Origin: Drosophila pseudoobscura
Taxonomy: Eukaryota; Arthropoda; Insecta; Diptera; Drosophilidae
Reading direction: 5' to 3'
DNA: 64,000 nucleotides
NCBI RefSeq assembly: GCF_009870125.1
Contig: NC_046683.1
Location: 9,672,001 to 9,736,000 of the forward strand
Both the position numbers and the translations under genes were made by a program. Positions within the stretch are counted from its first letter, which is position 1. The number at the start of each line of letters is the position of its first letter. Shown here in pieces: positions 45,016 through 57,200 of the stretch. Below the pieces are notes generated by a model. It did not search any database. It saw only the letters and a list, made by a program, of their open reading frames with translations, and had not been told where the DNA came from.

Positions 45016-47652
45016 ATGACTGATAATGGGCATCATCAGCACAACAACAAAAACAATAACAACAACAACAATGAGGCATCCAGACTACGATTGCCCGAGG
45101 ACCAGCCGACAGCAGAGCAACAGCTGCTCCACCCGCAGCAGCAGCAGCGGCAGCAGCAGCGGCAACAGAATGGTTCTGGCCAGGCCAAGATAGTGCCAGC
45201 AAAAACAAAAAAGAAGCGTCGCGACAAGAGCGATCTGGGCGATGATTTTGTGGCGCCCGATGGCGGCTGGGGCTGGCTGGTGGCCATCGCCAGTGGCCTG
45301 AATATCGTGAGTGCTCTCCGTTCTTCCATACTTCCAACTTGCACCCATACTGATACTGATCCATTTTCTGTTCGACCCTCTAGCTGGTGACATTCGCCCT
45401 GGCCCAGCAGTTCGGCATCCTGTTCCGCACTCGTATGAGCAATCTGGGGATCAGCAACTCGGAGCTAACCACCATCATCAATACACAGATTGCTGTCTCT
45501 GCATTTACGGGTGAGTGGGGGCGTGCTTTGATGCTTGATGGATATTTTGTGAACGAATTGAATCACATATCGAATTGGAATGATTATGCCTACTGAAAAA
45601 GTCTGAAGAGGACACAAAAAGCTCTGAGCTCTTTGTAAACCCTCCAACGATTAATACTCTCTCGCAGAAAGACGTTAAAACTTCATTAGACTTTTGACGT
45701 AGCTATGTTCTAGAACTTCTATGTGAAATATATATGCCCACAAATTGGTATCAGAGCCGATGATTGCCGCATTTTCCGCCTCTCACTCTCTATGTCTTTC
45801 GGGACGAACTGATTTACTGATTATATATATATACAAATCATATATTGTATTTTAAATTATACGATTATATACAAATGTTTATACTGACTGAGTAGTGGGT
45901 GTAAAGGTACAGCTTCGGCCCTTGCCGCGACTCACAACGTTCCGGAACGTTGAAAACAGTTTGCTTGAAATAAAAGATAAATCTTTGGATTATCTTCATT
46001 ACTTTCATTAAGAAATAGCTTGAAATGACTTCCTTATTGGCTTATAAGTCCGAATATCAAATGGAACCACTATTATAATCATGTAATCCTTCTCTTGCAG
46101 GCCTCTTGAATGGGCCGCTGTTCCGGCGCTACACATACCGCGTGGTGGCCCTGGTCGGGTCAGTGCTGACCTTCTTGGGGCTCTTCTGGATGGTGTTCGC
46201 CGACACCTTCACCGTCTACCTGCTGAGCTTCTCGATCATCTATGGGTTCGGGCGTGGCCTGACGGTGTCCGCCTCCTCGCTGGCGGTGAACACGTACTTC
46301 AAGGTGAAGCGCCGCACGGCCACCGCGTACCAGTTCGGGGTGGCAGGCCTGGGGCCCATCGTGTGCCCCTACTTTGCCACCTACATGCTGCAGGTGTTCG
46401 GGGTGCAGGGCACGACGCTGCTGTTCGCCGGCGCCTCGCTGCACACGATCGCCTGTTCGCTGATCTATCAGCCGGTGAAGTGGCATGTGGTGAAGCGGGA
46501 CAAGGATGCCGAGGCGCTGCAGCAGCCGCAGGGGCTGGCCGAGCGGGAGGACCAGGATGAGGACATCATCAAGCATGTGGTGGAGCCGGAGACACCTGTC
46601 CTGCCGCGGGCCAACGATGGCTGGTATGGGTCCAGGGCCTCGCTGAACAGCAGCGGCACCCGGAACCGCCTCAACACCTGGGAGAAGTCCGAGCACAGCG
46701 GTCACGTGGAGCTGAAGCGTCTGAATAGCCGGGGCGAAGGCAAGGACCTGCCCTCCCGCCAGCAGCGCAGCATCTCCGTGAGCCACAGCATCAAGGAGGA
46801 GGAGGAGGTGGCGGTGGCGGTGACGGTGGCGGGGAAGAGGCCAGGCTACGACTCGGAATCCGAGGCGGAAGTGGTCTCCCTCAAGCTGACAGACAGGGAC
46901 AAGCAGGAGCTGGAGGACGAGATAGAGCGTGAGCGGCGCAAGAAGCTGCCCTTCTACATGAAGGTGGTCATATTCTTCGACCTGGATCTGCTGCGGGACT
47001 TCACCTACGTGAACCTGGCCGTGGGCATCACGCTGATCAACTTTGTGGAGATCAACTTTGCCATCCTCACGCCATTCATTCTGAACGATCTGGGCTTCCA
47101 GGGCGACCAGATAGCCCTGGCCATGTCCACGCTGGGCTTCTTCGATCTGGTCGTCCGCTTCCTCATTCCACTGATCACCGCCAAGATCAATCTGAGCAAT
47201 CGAACCTTCTTTGTGGTGGGCATCCTGGGCATGTGCCTGGGCCGGGTGTTCCTGTCGATGACCTCCAACTTCTATGCGATGGTCGGGATCTTTCTGTTTC
47301 TTGGCCTCAACAAGGCCTTCCGCACGGTCTTCTGGTCGCTGATCATACCGGGATATGTGCCACTGAAGCGTCTGCCAGCCGCCGCAGGACTTCAGCTGCT
47401 GATGTCCGGCACCTTCTCCATGGCCTTCGGCCCACTCATAGGTGAGACGGATATTTCTTTGCCACAATTGCCTTACCCAACAATCTGAGTGTGTTTGCTT
47501 TCGTTCCAGGTCTGGTGCGGGACCACACCAGCTATGCCTTTACCCTCAACTGCCTGAATGCCCTCTGTGTGATGGCCATCGCGGGCTGGTATCTGGAGGA
47601 CTTCATCCGCGCCCGCACCCGCAAATCGCCGCCCGTCAAATCGGTCAACTGA
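45016..47652 (+). CDS. MCT-family MFS transporter (gene 3), complete, 633 aa
   Basis: Exons are 45016-45306, 45384-45510, 46101-47441 and 47510-47652 (1902 nt), with phases 0, 1 and 1 and canonical splice sites. The start is the first ATG after an in-frame stop at 44983-44985. The N terminus is rich in Asn, Gln and His; then comes KKRRDKSDLGDDFVAPDGGWGW into TM1. NTYFKVKRRTATAYQFG follows in the TM4-5 region, then a central loop of about 175 residues (46480-46980) and FFDLDLLRDFTYVNLAVG before TM7. Asp488 and Arg492 (FFDLVVR) correspond to the TM8 Asp/Arg pair of MCT1. The tail after TM12 is short (RARTRKSPPVKSVN). The fold implies a plasma-membrane carrier of lactate, pyruvate or similar acids; the actual substrate is unknown. 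Closest relative in the window is gene 4. Confidence 0.9.
45511..46100. other. Gene 3 intron 2 with a possible ISY-type tail
   Basis: A 590-bp AT-rich intron. At about 45893-45950 it contains GTGGGTGTAAAGG...GCCGCGACTCACAACGTTCC, resembling the 3' tail of the ISY-like element at 25438-26272, so a decayed Helitron copy is likely. Confidence 0.4.
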
Positions 47653-47985
47653 AACAGCATCGAGGGGATTCCCCATTCCCCAAATCCATTCAGCCATAAG
47701 TCTAGCTAGCGAAATGTTTCCACCCTCCCCCCCAAAAGATGTTTTTTTTTTTATTATGCTTATTATTATATGTTTTAATGTAAATTATAGTCAGCGTGTA
47801 CATTGTGTATATAATAATTGAGTGTAGCTAATTATTTGTATTAACTATTGATAATTGTTATAAATATGCATAAGCTGCCAGCAAAAAGCCAAAAAATAAT
47901 CCAAACGCCTTTTCACTGATTCTGCAAATTTGAAAAATATCCACTCAAGGGGTATACTGGATTGTTCAGGGTAGTGGGTTTTACT
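47653..47985. other. Gene 3 3' UTR and flank
   Basis: T-rich and AT-rich sequence after the stop codon. No canonical AATAAA is present; AATAAT variants occur near 47813 and 47897. No other feature. Confidence 0.4.
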
Positions 47986-48570
47986 GGAGAAAAGATCTAA
48001 GATCCGATTGCTTGTCATTCTTATAACCCAAAGAATGGGAAAATGTAATCAACATCTACATATTGTACAGCCTTTCAGGTATTACATTATATTCTGCATC
48101 ACCAAAAGACCATCTCCTATGCTCTTTGGACTCAACTTGAATCGCTTGGGTGAGTAGAGCCTCGAAAGATGAACAACATCCTTAAACCTATTTATATTTC
48201 AGATGCACATCCAGATTCAAGGAACAAAAACACCTTATACCAGGGTATTTGCACATTTTTCTTCACGTATATCAAAAAGATCTTAGATTCGATGGCTTGT
48301 CATTCTTATAACCCAAAGAATGGGAAAATGTAATCAACATCTACATATTGTACAGCCTTTCAGGTATTACATTATATTCTGCATCACCAAAAGACCATCT
48401 CTTATGCTCTTTGGACTCCGCTTGGATCGTTGGGGTGAGTACAGCCTCAAAAGATAAACAACATCCTTAAACCTAGTTATATTTCAGATGCACATTTTCG
48501 TCCAGATTCAAGGAACAACGACACCTTATAGTACCAGGGTATTTGCACATATTTCTTCACGTATATCATC
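47986..48570 (+). repeat. Tandem duplication of about 290 bp with intron-like core
   Basis: Two copies (about 47990-48275 and 48280-48560) share AACCCAAAGAATGGGAAAAT, AGACCATCTC(C/T)TATGCTC and AAGGAACAA(A/C). Each holds GTGAGTA near 48148 and 48434 and TATATTTCAG about 50 bp later, the spacing of a minimal Drosophila intron. Whether either is transcribed is unknown. Confidence 0.6.
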
Positions 48571-51500
48571 ATCGAAATTATTTTTCCACCATCAATCAAA
48601 CAATTTCCTAATTATCGGAAAAGAAATTGTGCAGGCAAACTTGAGGCATGAAATGCTCAACAAAATTCTTCTAGAAATGGTAGCGCCCTCTGGTAGAGTG
48701 TTCTCTGAATGAACAAGAAGTTCATTAATTGAGACTTATCTGTTGCTAAAAGCGAGATACAATTTTCTTCGAATTTCACCAGTTGGGGTGCTCCAAGTAA
48801 TCTCTAAAGAATCAGTGCCGTGCCATTTTGTGGAGTGGGCTTTGAAGTGATCCAAGTTTTGGTGTACATATATTTTGCCATTGATAATCGCTTTGATATG
48901 GACTGTCCCCCGTTGGCTCCAAGGCGATGATGTGTCATGCCATCGCTGGTAATTGGATAGCATGGGGCCGGTCGTGGGGCGTGCAGCTGGAGACCCCTTC
49001 TTCAGTTGGCGGTTGAGCAAAGTATGTGACAATGTGGCGAAATTAGCTTGAGAGAGGCACAGCTCCAGCCCCAGCCCCAGCTCCAGCGCCCTGTGGCCTG
49101 GCCACCCTCCAACTCCACCTCCACCTCCACCTCTAGTGTCAGCGTCAGCCGCAGTCAGTCCCCAGATCGAATGGGCTGGAGGAATATCTCTGAGTGTGAG
49201 AGAGGGACAGAGTGGTGCTGGGTGGGAACCGGTTACCAGTTAACCAGTAAATGCTCTTTCTCTCTCCCTGGCTATGTGCCGGCTGTGCTGTGCTGGGCCT
49301 GAAGTCGGTCAATAAACTAACCGCAAATATGTCCATGCCATAGCGCTAAAGACAGCAACAGGCCCTGGCGATGTTTGGACACCACAAACATGTTGTTGCA
49401 GTTCAAGATATTTGCATAAATGCTTGGCCAAATTGGATTGTCTTGCCCCGTTCTGTTCTCGGCTGTGTACATTGAGATATACCCGACCCGACCCGATCAG
49501 AGTGGATGTGGATGTGGTCGTCGATACCATGCTGAAAGGGAATTTCATTAAGCGGGCATTCTTTCGAGGGGCAGGCAGAATTGTGCAGAACTCCACCGAT
49601 GAGGTCTTGGGGTGATATCCAATCCCTTGGCAAGGATAATCAAACACACATCGAAACACTGTTCAACACTGAATAAGTCATTCAATTCAATTATGAAGAA
49701 GGATCAATGCTTGTGGAGAATCTGTTAAGGATTGTACTCCTTTCAATGGGAAGAATCTTCAGAGCCGGTTCCACTTGTCGTTCTTGCTGGATCATTTTTC
49801 GTAGGGCACTTGTTGTCGAATTCCATTGAGATCTCAATCGATTTGCATTGCCAGCATGGGTGTGTTATAATTTATAAGAATTTTTGTCATACAAATTGTG
49901 AGTGTGTTTCCCGAGTATCAGTACGATCCACTATCACGATGAGTGGCGACTATTTATTAGAAGTTCACATTTCATTCTGATTTGCTAGGCCAAAAGGAAG
50001 CGACTTTTTATGCCATCGCGGTTCCACTTGATAAGACCGAACGATCCAATACCTTTCCAACCGTAATTGTTCAATATTTCATGCGATAATTGGGTTCACG
50101 ATGACTTTGTTTTAGATTTTGCAATTTGTTTGCAAAGCAAAGATCAAGGAAAATAGATGCGATTTCAAGTTTGTTTGAAGTCCCAAAGCATGTGCTTTGG
50201 GTCGCTCTATAACCCATACATATCTCCAAAAATATACCCTTAGCTCCCCTTGAAGCGAGTGCCATTAATGGCCAAAACCAAGTCGTAATCGCTCCAAATG
50301 ACTGCCGAGTGAGTCAATCGCATTTGTGCCCCAAACGAAAGTCTAGAATCACTGTTAACCCGAAACTAAAACGCGAAAACGCGAAAACTGTTTCGCTTTT
50401 CGAGGCTGAGTGACGCATTTTGTGGTGCAAAGTGCTCGCCGCAAATTACTGCCGTAAATATTTAACGTATGAGAAATTTGCTGGTGGCGCTGGATTTATG
50501 ATACGCAACTCAAACTATCTCTGGGATAATAAAGATAGTGCAGCGGTGGGTACTTTTTTTTGGGGATTCGTCAGTTGGAGTCGTCTAATCTTTGGGCTAA
50601 TATTTGCCTAGACAAATTGGACAGTTCCCGACCATCTAAATATGCGGCTATTCCTACGAACTGAAATATTCCTAGAGATCTGGGAGCAGTCTTCGAAGGG
50701 CAGCCTGCTGTACACTTCATTTGAATTTCAAAACGTCACGAAACTGATATAATAATCTACAGAGCACAACAGGCTAAAGAACAGTATTTGTTCTATTGTC
50801 TATCGACGATCGCCTTCTGTTATCAAATGCTGGGAGTAGGAAATTATATGAATTGAAGTTCAACAAGTTGTTGCCTTTGCCGGCTACTAAGGCGGGCAAG
50901 GGGGGGCGGGTCGGTAAGGCCTTCTTGGCCAACCAGTATACGACTCGGGAATGACCTGCATATCACAATGATGGGGGGAGGGCGGCGAAAGTGTCAGCCA
51001 TAATCGATAATCAGTTGGAAAAGCATATCCCAAGAACTTTCGCCGCAATTAGATGGAATAATATTTGGTTAGTCACAAAAACAGACGCACGCTCCATACG
51101 CCCCATGATGGGGCACCACGCCTAGGGTAGTAAAAACATCAAAGCAAATTAAAACAAATAACAAAAAACACGCAAGCTCCGTACTACTACTGGGCGGACC
51201 TGGGCGCCTGGCCTGGCCCCACCCGGCCCCCCCGGCCCCAGAGTTGGTGGTGGAGACGGGGAACCAGCCCCATTCAAAGCACAGATACAGACGATACCAG
51301 TATTTTTTCTGTGCTTTTTCGTAGCAGTTTCAACAGTAAACAAGAAAGAATCAACGGCTGTGCGGACCGAGCCACATGACACTCTATCTATCGGATATCT
51401 AATGTTCAGATTTGATTGCCGAAAAAATAAAGGATTTTTCTTGTTCGATTTCCTACAATCTTTTGGTCGGCGGCTATGGAGAAGTATGGAACTAAAAAGG

Positions 51501-53639
51501 TAAGTCATTTTGGAACGATGAAATACTAACTAAATTCTTAACGCTAAACGCGATTGTAGATTTGTATTGCTTTTGGTTTAATGCTCTTTAAAAATAAGAA
51601 AGTTTTACTACGAAAGACTTACTTTTCAACAGGCTAGAAACCTGTGATACTTTCATATGAAACTTTAAGTTGCATTATCTTCTTATACATATTCGATATG
51701 GATTTCATGATACCCTTGACTAAGAAGTGTATCAGAAATAAAATAAAAACTCCGGAGAGAACGACATAAAAGTTGCCAAGTCATTGGCTTAAAATGAATT
51801 TGTTTTCCTATGTTTGCGATGTCTCATCATGCTGAATTAAATGATAATTTATTCGATTTCTATATAGTCGCACTCGCACGTACCTACGTAAGCGTGTAGC
51901 TCCGCCCGGTGTCCGTGTAGCCGTGTAGCCGTGTATCCGTGGGCTCCCTCCCTCCGTGCATGTGCGTGTGCGACTGTGTCGACTGTACACTAATTTTGCA
52001 ATAATTGCCCCCAGAATCTTGAATCTTGTTCGATTCGTATGTCGTGTGTCGCTTTTCATATTTGCTATGAAAATATTGTAATTGCCTGCACTTCCTCCTT
52101 CTCCACTGATCCCCCTCTATCCGTGCTCCTCTCATCCAGTGACCGAGACCGATACCGGCCGACCTCCTGCTCCCACTCCGCCCCGCACCGCTGTCAACAA
52201 CAGAGACGGAAAGAGTGTGCGACTAGGCAAATGCGAAACCGCAACCACCTGTTGTCAGAGCGTCAGACAGAGAGGGAGCGAGTGACAGAGAGAGAGCTCT
52301 GGCTGCTGGCTGTTGAGTGGGGAGTGGGGGGTAGTGGGTAGTGGGGAGAGAGGGCAGGTCTGGGCGGCTGTGTTTGCTTGACATTGATACTCGCACGGGC
52401 ACCAGAGAATGTGTCCCTGTGTGGGTGTGTGGCTGTGTGGCTGTGGGCGAGTGGTAAGAACGAACGGTAAACCAGCCAAAGTTCTCAATCGTCTGTCAAG
52501 GAGTTCTTGGCGGGAGAGCGAGCGAGACAGGGCCAAAGAGAGAGTGAGCCAGCGAGAGTGGCCCTGGTGCACAGTGGTGCAAGTTCGCTAGTTGCATGAT
52601 GCCTGCGGCATGATGCATGACTCATTAGCTCGATAATTAGCTTGATTAATTTGCTTGCAATTCGCGAATTGATTTGATTGATGGCCAGTGGAGAGTGCCA
52701 GGATCTAGGCATTTGATTGATGGCATTTCATCAACTGATTTATGGCGGCCCGACCAGAGATACAACCAAGCGTGCTAATGACAGTGGGATATCCAGTGGG
52801 ATTCTCTGTGATGCAATAAACTCTGAGGAAATTTCGTAACAAATTACCAAGAACAGTTTTTGTTTGGGAAAATCTGCAATAATATTTTATGGCGGCTGCA
52901 CGGTTAATGGTACTGTTACCTGAAAAATCGTAAATTGTGGTTTACCCCAACACAGCAGCACGGAAATGCCGCAGGACCAAGTCATGACTTGGTCTTCGTC
53001 TCTGAATCGGTAGGGAAAGAGAGCTGTCGAGCTGCTGTCCAGCACATCAATCAAATGGAGGAGCTATGCCGGCGTCTGTCTTGAGGGTCTCGTCGTCTAG
53101 CGGCCAATTAGTGACCTGCTGGCTGTCCGAGCCGACCTTTGAACCCCATGCGCTGTGCGGGCCACACTAGAGGCAACAGTTGGCCAAGAATATCTGTGGT
53201 CCCAGCGAGCGGCTAAATCAAAGTCAGCTCTCTCATTCAGCTTCTCGCATTATTGCCGGAGTCACGATGATAATGTTAGCAGCAGAAGCCCACTGTTAAC
53301 GCGCTAAGCGCCTGCGAGAGCCAGAGAGGGATAGAGAGCACAGCTTCCGCTCGGTCAATGCTAATTGGCATGTCTAAATGGTCTTCGGTCGCTGCTGCTG
53401 CTGCGCTGCCTCTGCTGCTGCAGTCTGCTGCATTTTTCGTCCCGACTCCTCCTGGCTGCGCTGCTGCCTACGCGGCCCACGCAACAGGCAGGCAGGCAGA
53501 CAGGCATCAGGCAACAGGCAACAGCAGGCGCTATCACTCTCGCCCTCGCTCGCACTTGAGCACTCACTCTCGCTATCAGTAGCCCGCTCCCGCTCGCTCT
53601 GCTGCTTTTACTTAGACTCGCGTTGCTATAGAAAAATGC
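48571..53639. other. Intergenic between genes 3 and 4
   Basis: No supported gene. It includes short tandem runs such as CCGTGTAG at 51908-51935 and pyrimidine-rich stretches. From 52100 onward GC and simple repeats increase towards the probable promoter of gene 4. Confidence 0.5.
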
Positions 53640-53794
53640 TATAAAGGCGACCGCAGCAGGCGGCCAAGTAAGTCGACTGCTGGACGCATAACAGTGAACA
53701 ACCCACACACGCGAAAACGCACACACACGCACGCACAGAGACTTAGCCGAGCACGCAGACCGAGCGCACGATTCCCGAACCGAAGCAGTGCTGC

Positions 53795-53828
<34 letters not shown>

Positions 53829-54231
53829 GCTGCTGGTGATGGTGACGGTGCTGGTGGCAGTGAAAGAGTTTTCTGTTTTTGTATTACAGTTCGAACAGCT
53901 GAGCCGCGACGTTGTGTATAACACATACGCGGTGTGTTCTCTTCTCCCAACCCGAACGGGCCACTCAACTGCCGCAATCAAAGCGTCAAACCAGTGTACA
54001 AGTGTTTTTTAACCGCTCTCTTACTGTGGGACTGGCACTAAGCCCAGCCACCGCTCGCTCAAGTGTGCTCTTTTTTGTTCCCGTGCACTTCTCTAACAGT
54101 TCTCCGAACTCAAACAAACAACAAACAAACGTGTGAAAATTAGCAGCTCCCTCAATCAAGCATCTGCTAAACCGTGAACCGTGTGATAATCGACAGTTAC
54201 AAACGATTTGAACAACAAATAACCGATTACC
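53640..54231 (+). promoter_or_regulatory. Probable promoter and 5' untranslated exon of gene 4
   Basis: TATAAAGG at 53640-53647 is followed by leader-like sequence with short open frames and a (CTG)n run at about 53788-53836. It ends at CC|GTAAGT (donor 54232). Gene 4's first coding exon begins just after an acceptor (TCTTTCAG, 60573-60580), so an upstream untranslated exon is required, and this is the best candidate. The exact transcription start is unresolved. Confidence 0.45.
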
Positions 54232-57200
54232 GTAAGTTTTCAAAAAGCAAAGCAACAAATGTCAAAAATCAGAATGAAGAAAGTGTCAAACAGACAGGCA
54301 GACGGACGGCTACGGGTGTGGGCACGGGTGTGGGTGTGGGTGTGGGTACTCCTGCTGTCTGTCCTCACATCCACCCACAATCGACAAGTCCAGCTAACTT
54401 AAACCTTCAGTATCCACCGTGTGTCGTGGAGTCCCCACATTTACCAGCATTACGATCTGGTTCCGGAAAGCAAATTGAGTTTTCCTCCATCCTTGCAGCC
54501 GCTGTGTGCTGAAAATATTCACCAAATCGAATTATAATTCCCTTTTCGACTTGTTTTTTTTTACGTGATGTTATTTTTTTTTTTTTTTGCTGTCCTCGAG
54601 GGCGCCTCGTGGGCTCTATAGGGAGTCCGGGGGCTGGAGCTGACGGTAAATGCATTAAAATCGGGCGCCCAATTGTGGGTGGACCCCGCGATTTCCAGCG
54701 GGAGTGCGTCATCCGTGCAGACACACAATACATATAGATTTTTTTAAGCGTGATCGAGGGAGTGTCAACGAGATGTCGTTACAAGATACGAGGGAATCCA
54801 ATTAAAAAGTGATTTGTTTTTAATGAATTTGTGGCCATTCAACAAAATCTCCATACATTTTCATTGATATTTGTGCAGGTTTGTAGCTTTTATGGTAGAA
54901 AATTGGGGTTATGATTGGAAACATTCAACGAAATTCGAGAAAATATTGGGGTATCCCTCATACAAGTGAAAGACCGTTAAAGGCCTAAGATATATACAAA
55001 ATCCAAGCTTCTATAAAACAAAGGCAAAATTTACACGAAAATGCTTTCCTTCTAAAACGATCGCCAGAATTACAGAAATCTTTCCTAGTTCTTCAACACT
55101 GCCTCACCGGAGGAAGAGGAGTTCTATCGGAGCTCTGAAATCGTGTTGCACATCTGTAGAAGGCGAATACTTAGAGCCTAAATAGTTTGCGGCATCAAGA
55201 GTCCGAGGCAACACCCCTAGATGTCAGCTGGCCAAGGTTCTGGGCTGTCAGCTTGTGCCGCTGGAGGAAGATGCTGCCCCCGAGGGGCATAAAGTAGAGC
55301 TGTCAGCACAGACAACGGACTGGCAAAGCAGTTCAGAGCAGCTCAGACTCAAAGAGCCCTCGCCACACAGAGCCCCCCAGATGGGGAAATGTTTGTGCGG
55401 ATTTTCGTATTTTCGTATTTGACTCCCCGCCAGAGATAACCTGTTGCGAACAATGAAAATCGGAGAATCGGGGAATCGGGGGCCACGCTCCGTCTGGTAT
55501 TTAATGTGTGTTTTATTTTATTTTTGTTTTTTGATGTACTAAAGTCGGTAAATGTTACGTGCAATGTGCAAATGGGAAATGGAAAATTGTAGACAGATTT
55601 GAGAATTTGTTTGTTGTGTGTGTTGCGTTTTTATTTTGTTTTGTTGTGAATTGAATCAACAGTTTTAAGCTGCTTACGTGCTGATGATTATCGTATAATG
55701 GAAGCGCCCTGTTCGCTGGGATTATGCAATCGATAAAGACCCACGGTCCAAAGGCCCCTCCTCCCGATGGAATCACAAATGCAGGCGATAAGCTCTTGGC
55801 CCAGACAGAACAGCCCAGAGCTCTCTCTCTCTCTCTCTCTCTCTCTTTCTATGGGGCAGATGGATAGTTTGACTAATTGATTGAAGAACTCCCACTATTC
55901 CCAGAGACAGAGACAGAGCGAGAGCGAGAGAGATCATGTGTCAGAAGCGCACACCCAAGTGGAATTAGCATTTTCTTTTTTGTTGGTTTTTTCTTTTTTT
56001 GGAGCTAGAGCAATTGCCATTAGAATTGGGAATAAGAAAAGGCAGAGAGTCGGAGAGTCAGAGGTACGTTCGAGTGCATTTCTGGGTACAGGGGACTGCC
56101 GGCAGTATAGTGTTTCACTTCACAGAAGGCACTTAGGCCCTCCGACCGCCGCACAGCCCACTTAAGTCGAATGGAAGTGCAACGTCGGGAGTACGTGAGT
56201 TTATTCGAAACCGAAGAAAGAAATAACCAAATGAACTAGAATAGAACCGAATTGTATGCAAGGCGGCATGGACATGGGATTGACATTGGGAATGATCTTC
56301 ATTCACATACCACATACGACAGGCATATCCCATATTCCATTCCCAGAGAGATCGACAGACAGACAGAGAGACAGGCACATGTGAGAATGTGTCGGCTGTT
56401 GGGATTATTTTGTGGCCAGAGCAGGGCAATAACAATCATTGAAATGAAATGAAATGCTACTAAAAATATCCCATACAAAGCCCATGCCAGAACACGTTGT
56501 CCATAATCTCTGGATGCAATTGTGAGAGACGGAGTTGTGAGCCCCACAGCCTACACAGTGAATGATAACTCTGTCCAAGTCCATGGGCCCACTCTTTTGG
56601 GTGTATAAATAGCCCCATTCGTAGTCGTCTCTCTCTTAACAACAAACCAGGCATGACGCCACGACTACTACCTATAGACGGAATGAATCCGAAAACCAAA
56701 AACCAAAAACCAAACACCAGAACCATCCCATGCCCTGCCATGCAAATAGGGTTCCCTTTTTTGGTTTTACGATGGTTTTTTTTTTGGGAATGTTTAGAAG
56801 GCGCCATCTCTGGAATATAGAAATGAATCACACATCGTACAACAGGGTTTCCCTTGGAAGTTTTCCTTTGAAAAATGATTGCAATTCTAACCGACATACT
56901 AGAACCCAAACCCAAACTAAATCTAGGCATCCCCAGAGGCTAAGATCTGAGGATAGCTGTGGGGTTCTAGAACCAACTAATGATTGCTTTTGTCTATGGA
57001 AAGATTTGGTTTTATCACAGTATTTGAGAGTTTTGCAATTTCCATGATCGTAAATATTAAACGTATTCCCTCTCAATAGATCGTAGACAAATGCTCTGCT
57101 CTCTCGCTCTCTCTCCCTCTCTCTTTGTGTGAAAGATCTGCCGCTCTTTGAACTCTTGCTCAATGCACACAAAAACTTTCAGCTGATCATACAGTACAGT

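Noticed and set aside
46160..47467. 435-codon open frame on the minus strand
   Set aside because: Antisense shadow of gene 3 exon 3; no recognisable protein features.
48001..48050. Short hairpin around CATTCTT/AAGAATG in the 47.99-kb duplication
   Set aside because: Only about 7 continuous pairs near the loop and a 3-base bulge; weaker than the cluster hairpins, so not called as an RNA.
53361..53981. 206-codon minus-strand open frame with Ser and Ala runs
   Set aside because: Product of simple repeats (CTG/GCT runs) in the probable leader of gene 4; no domain.
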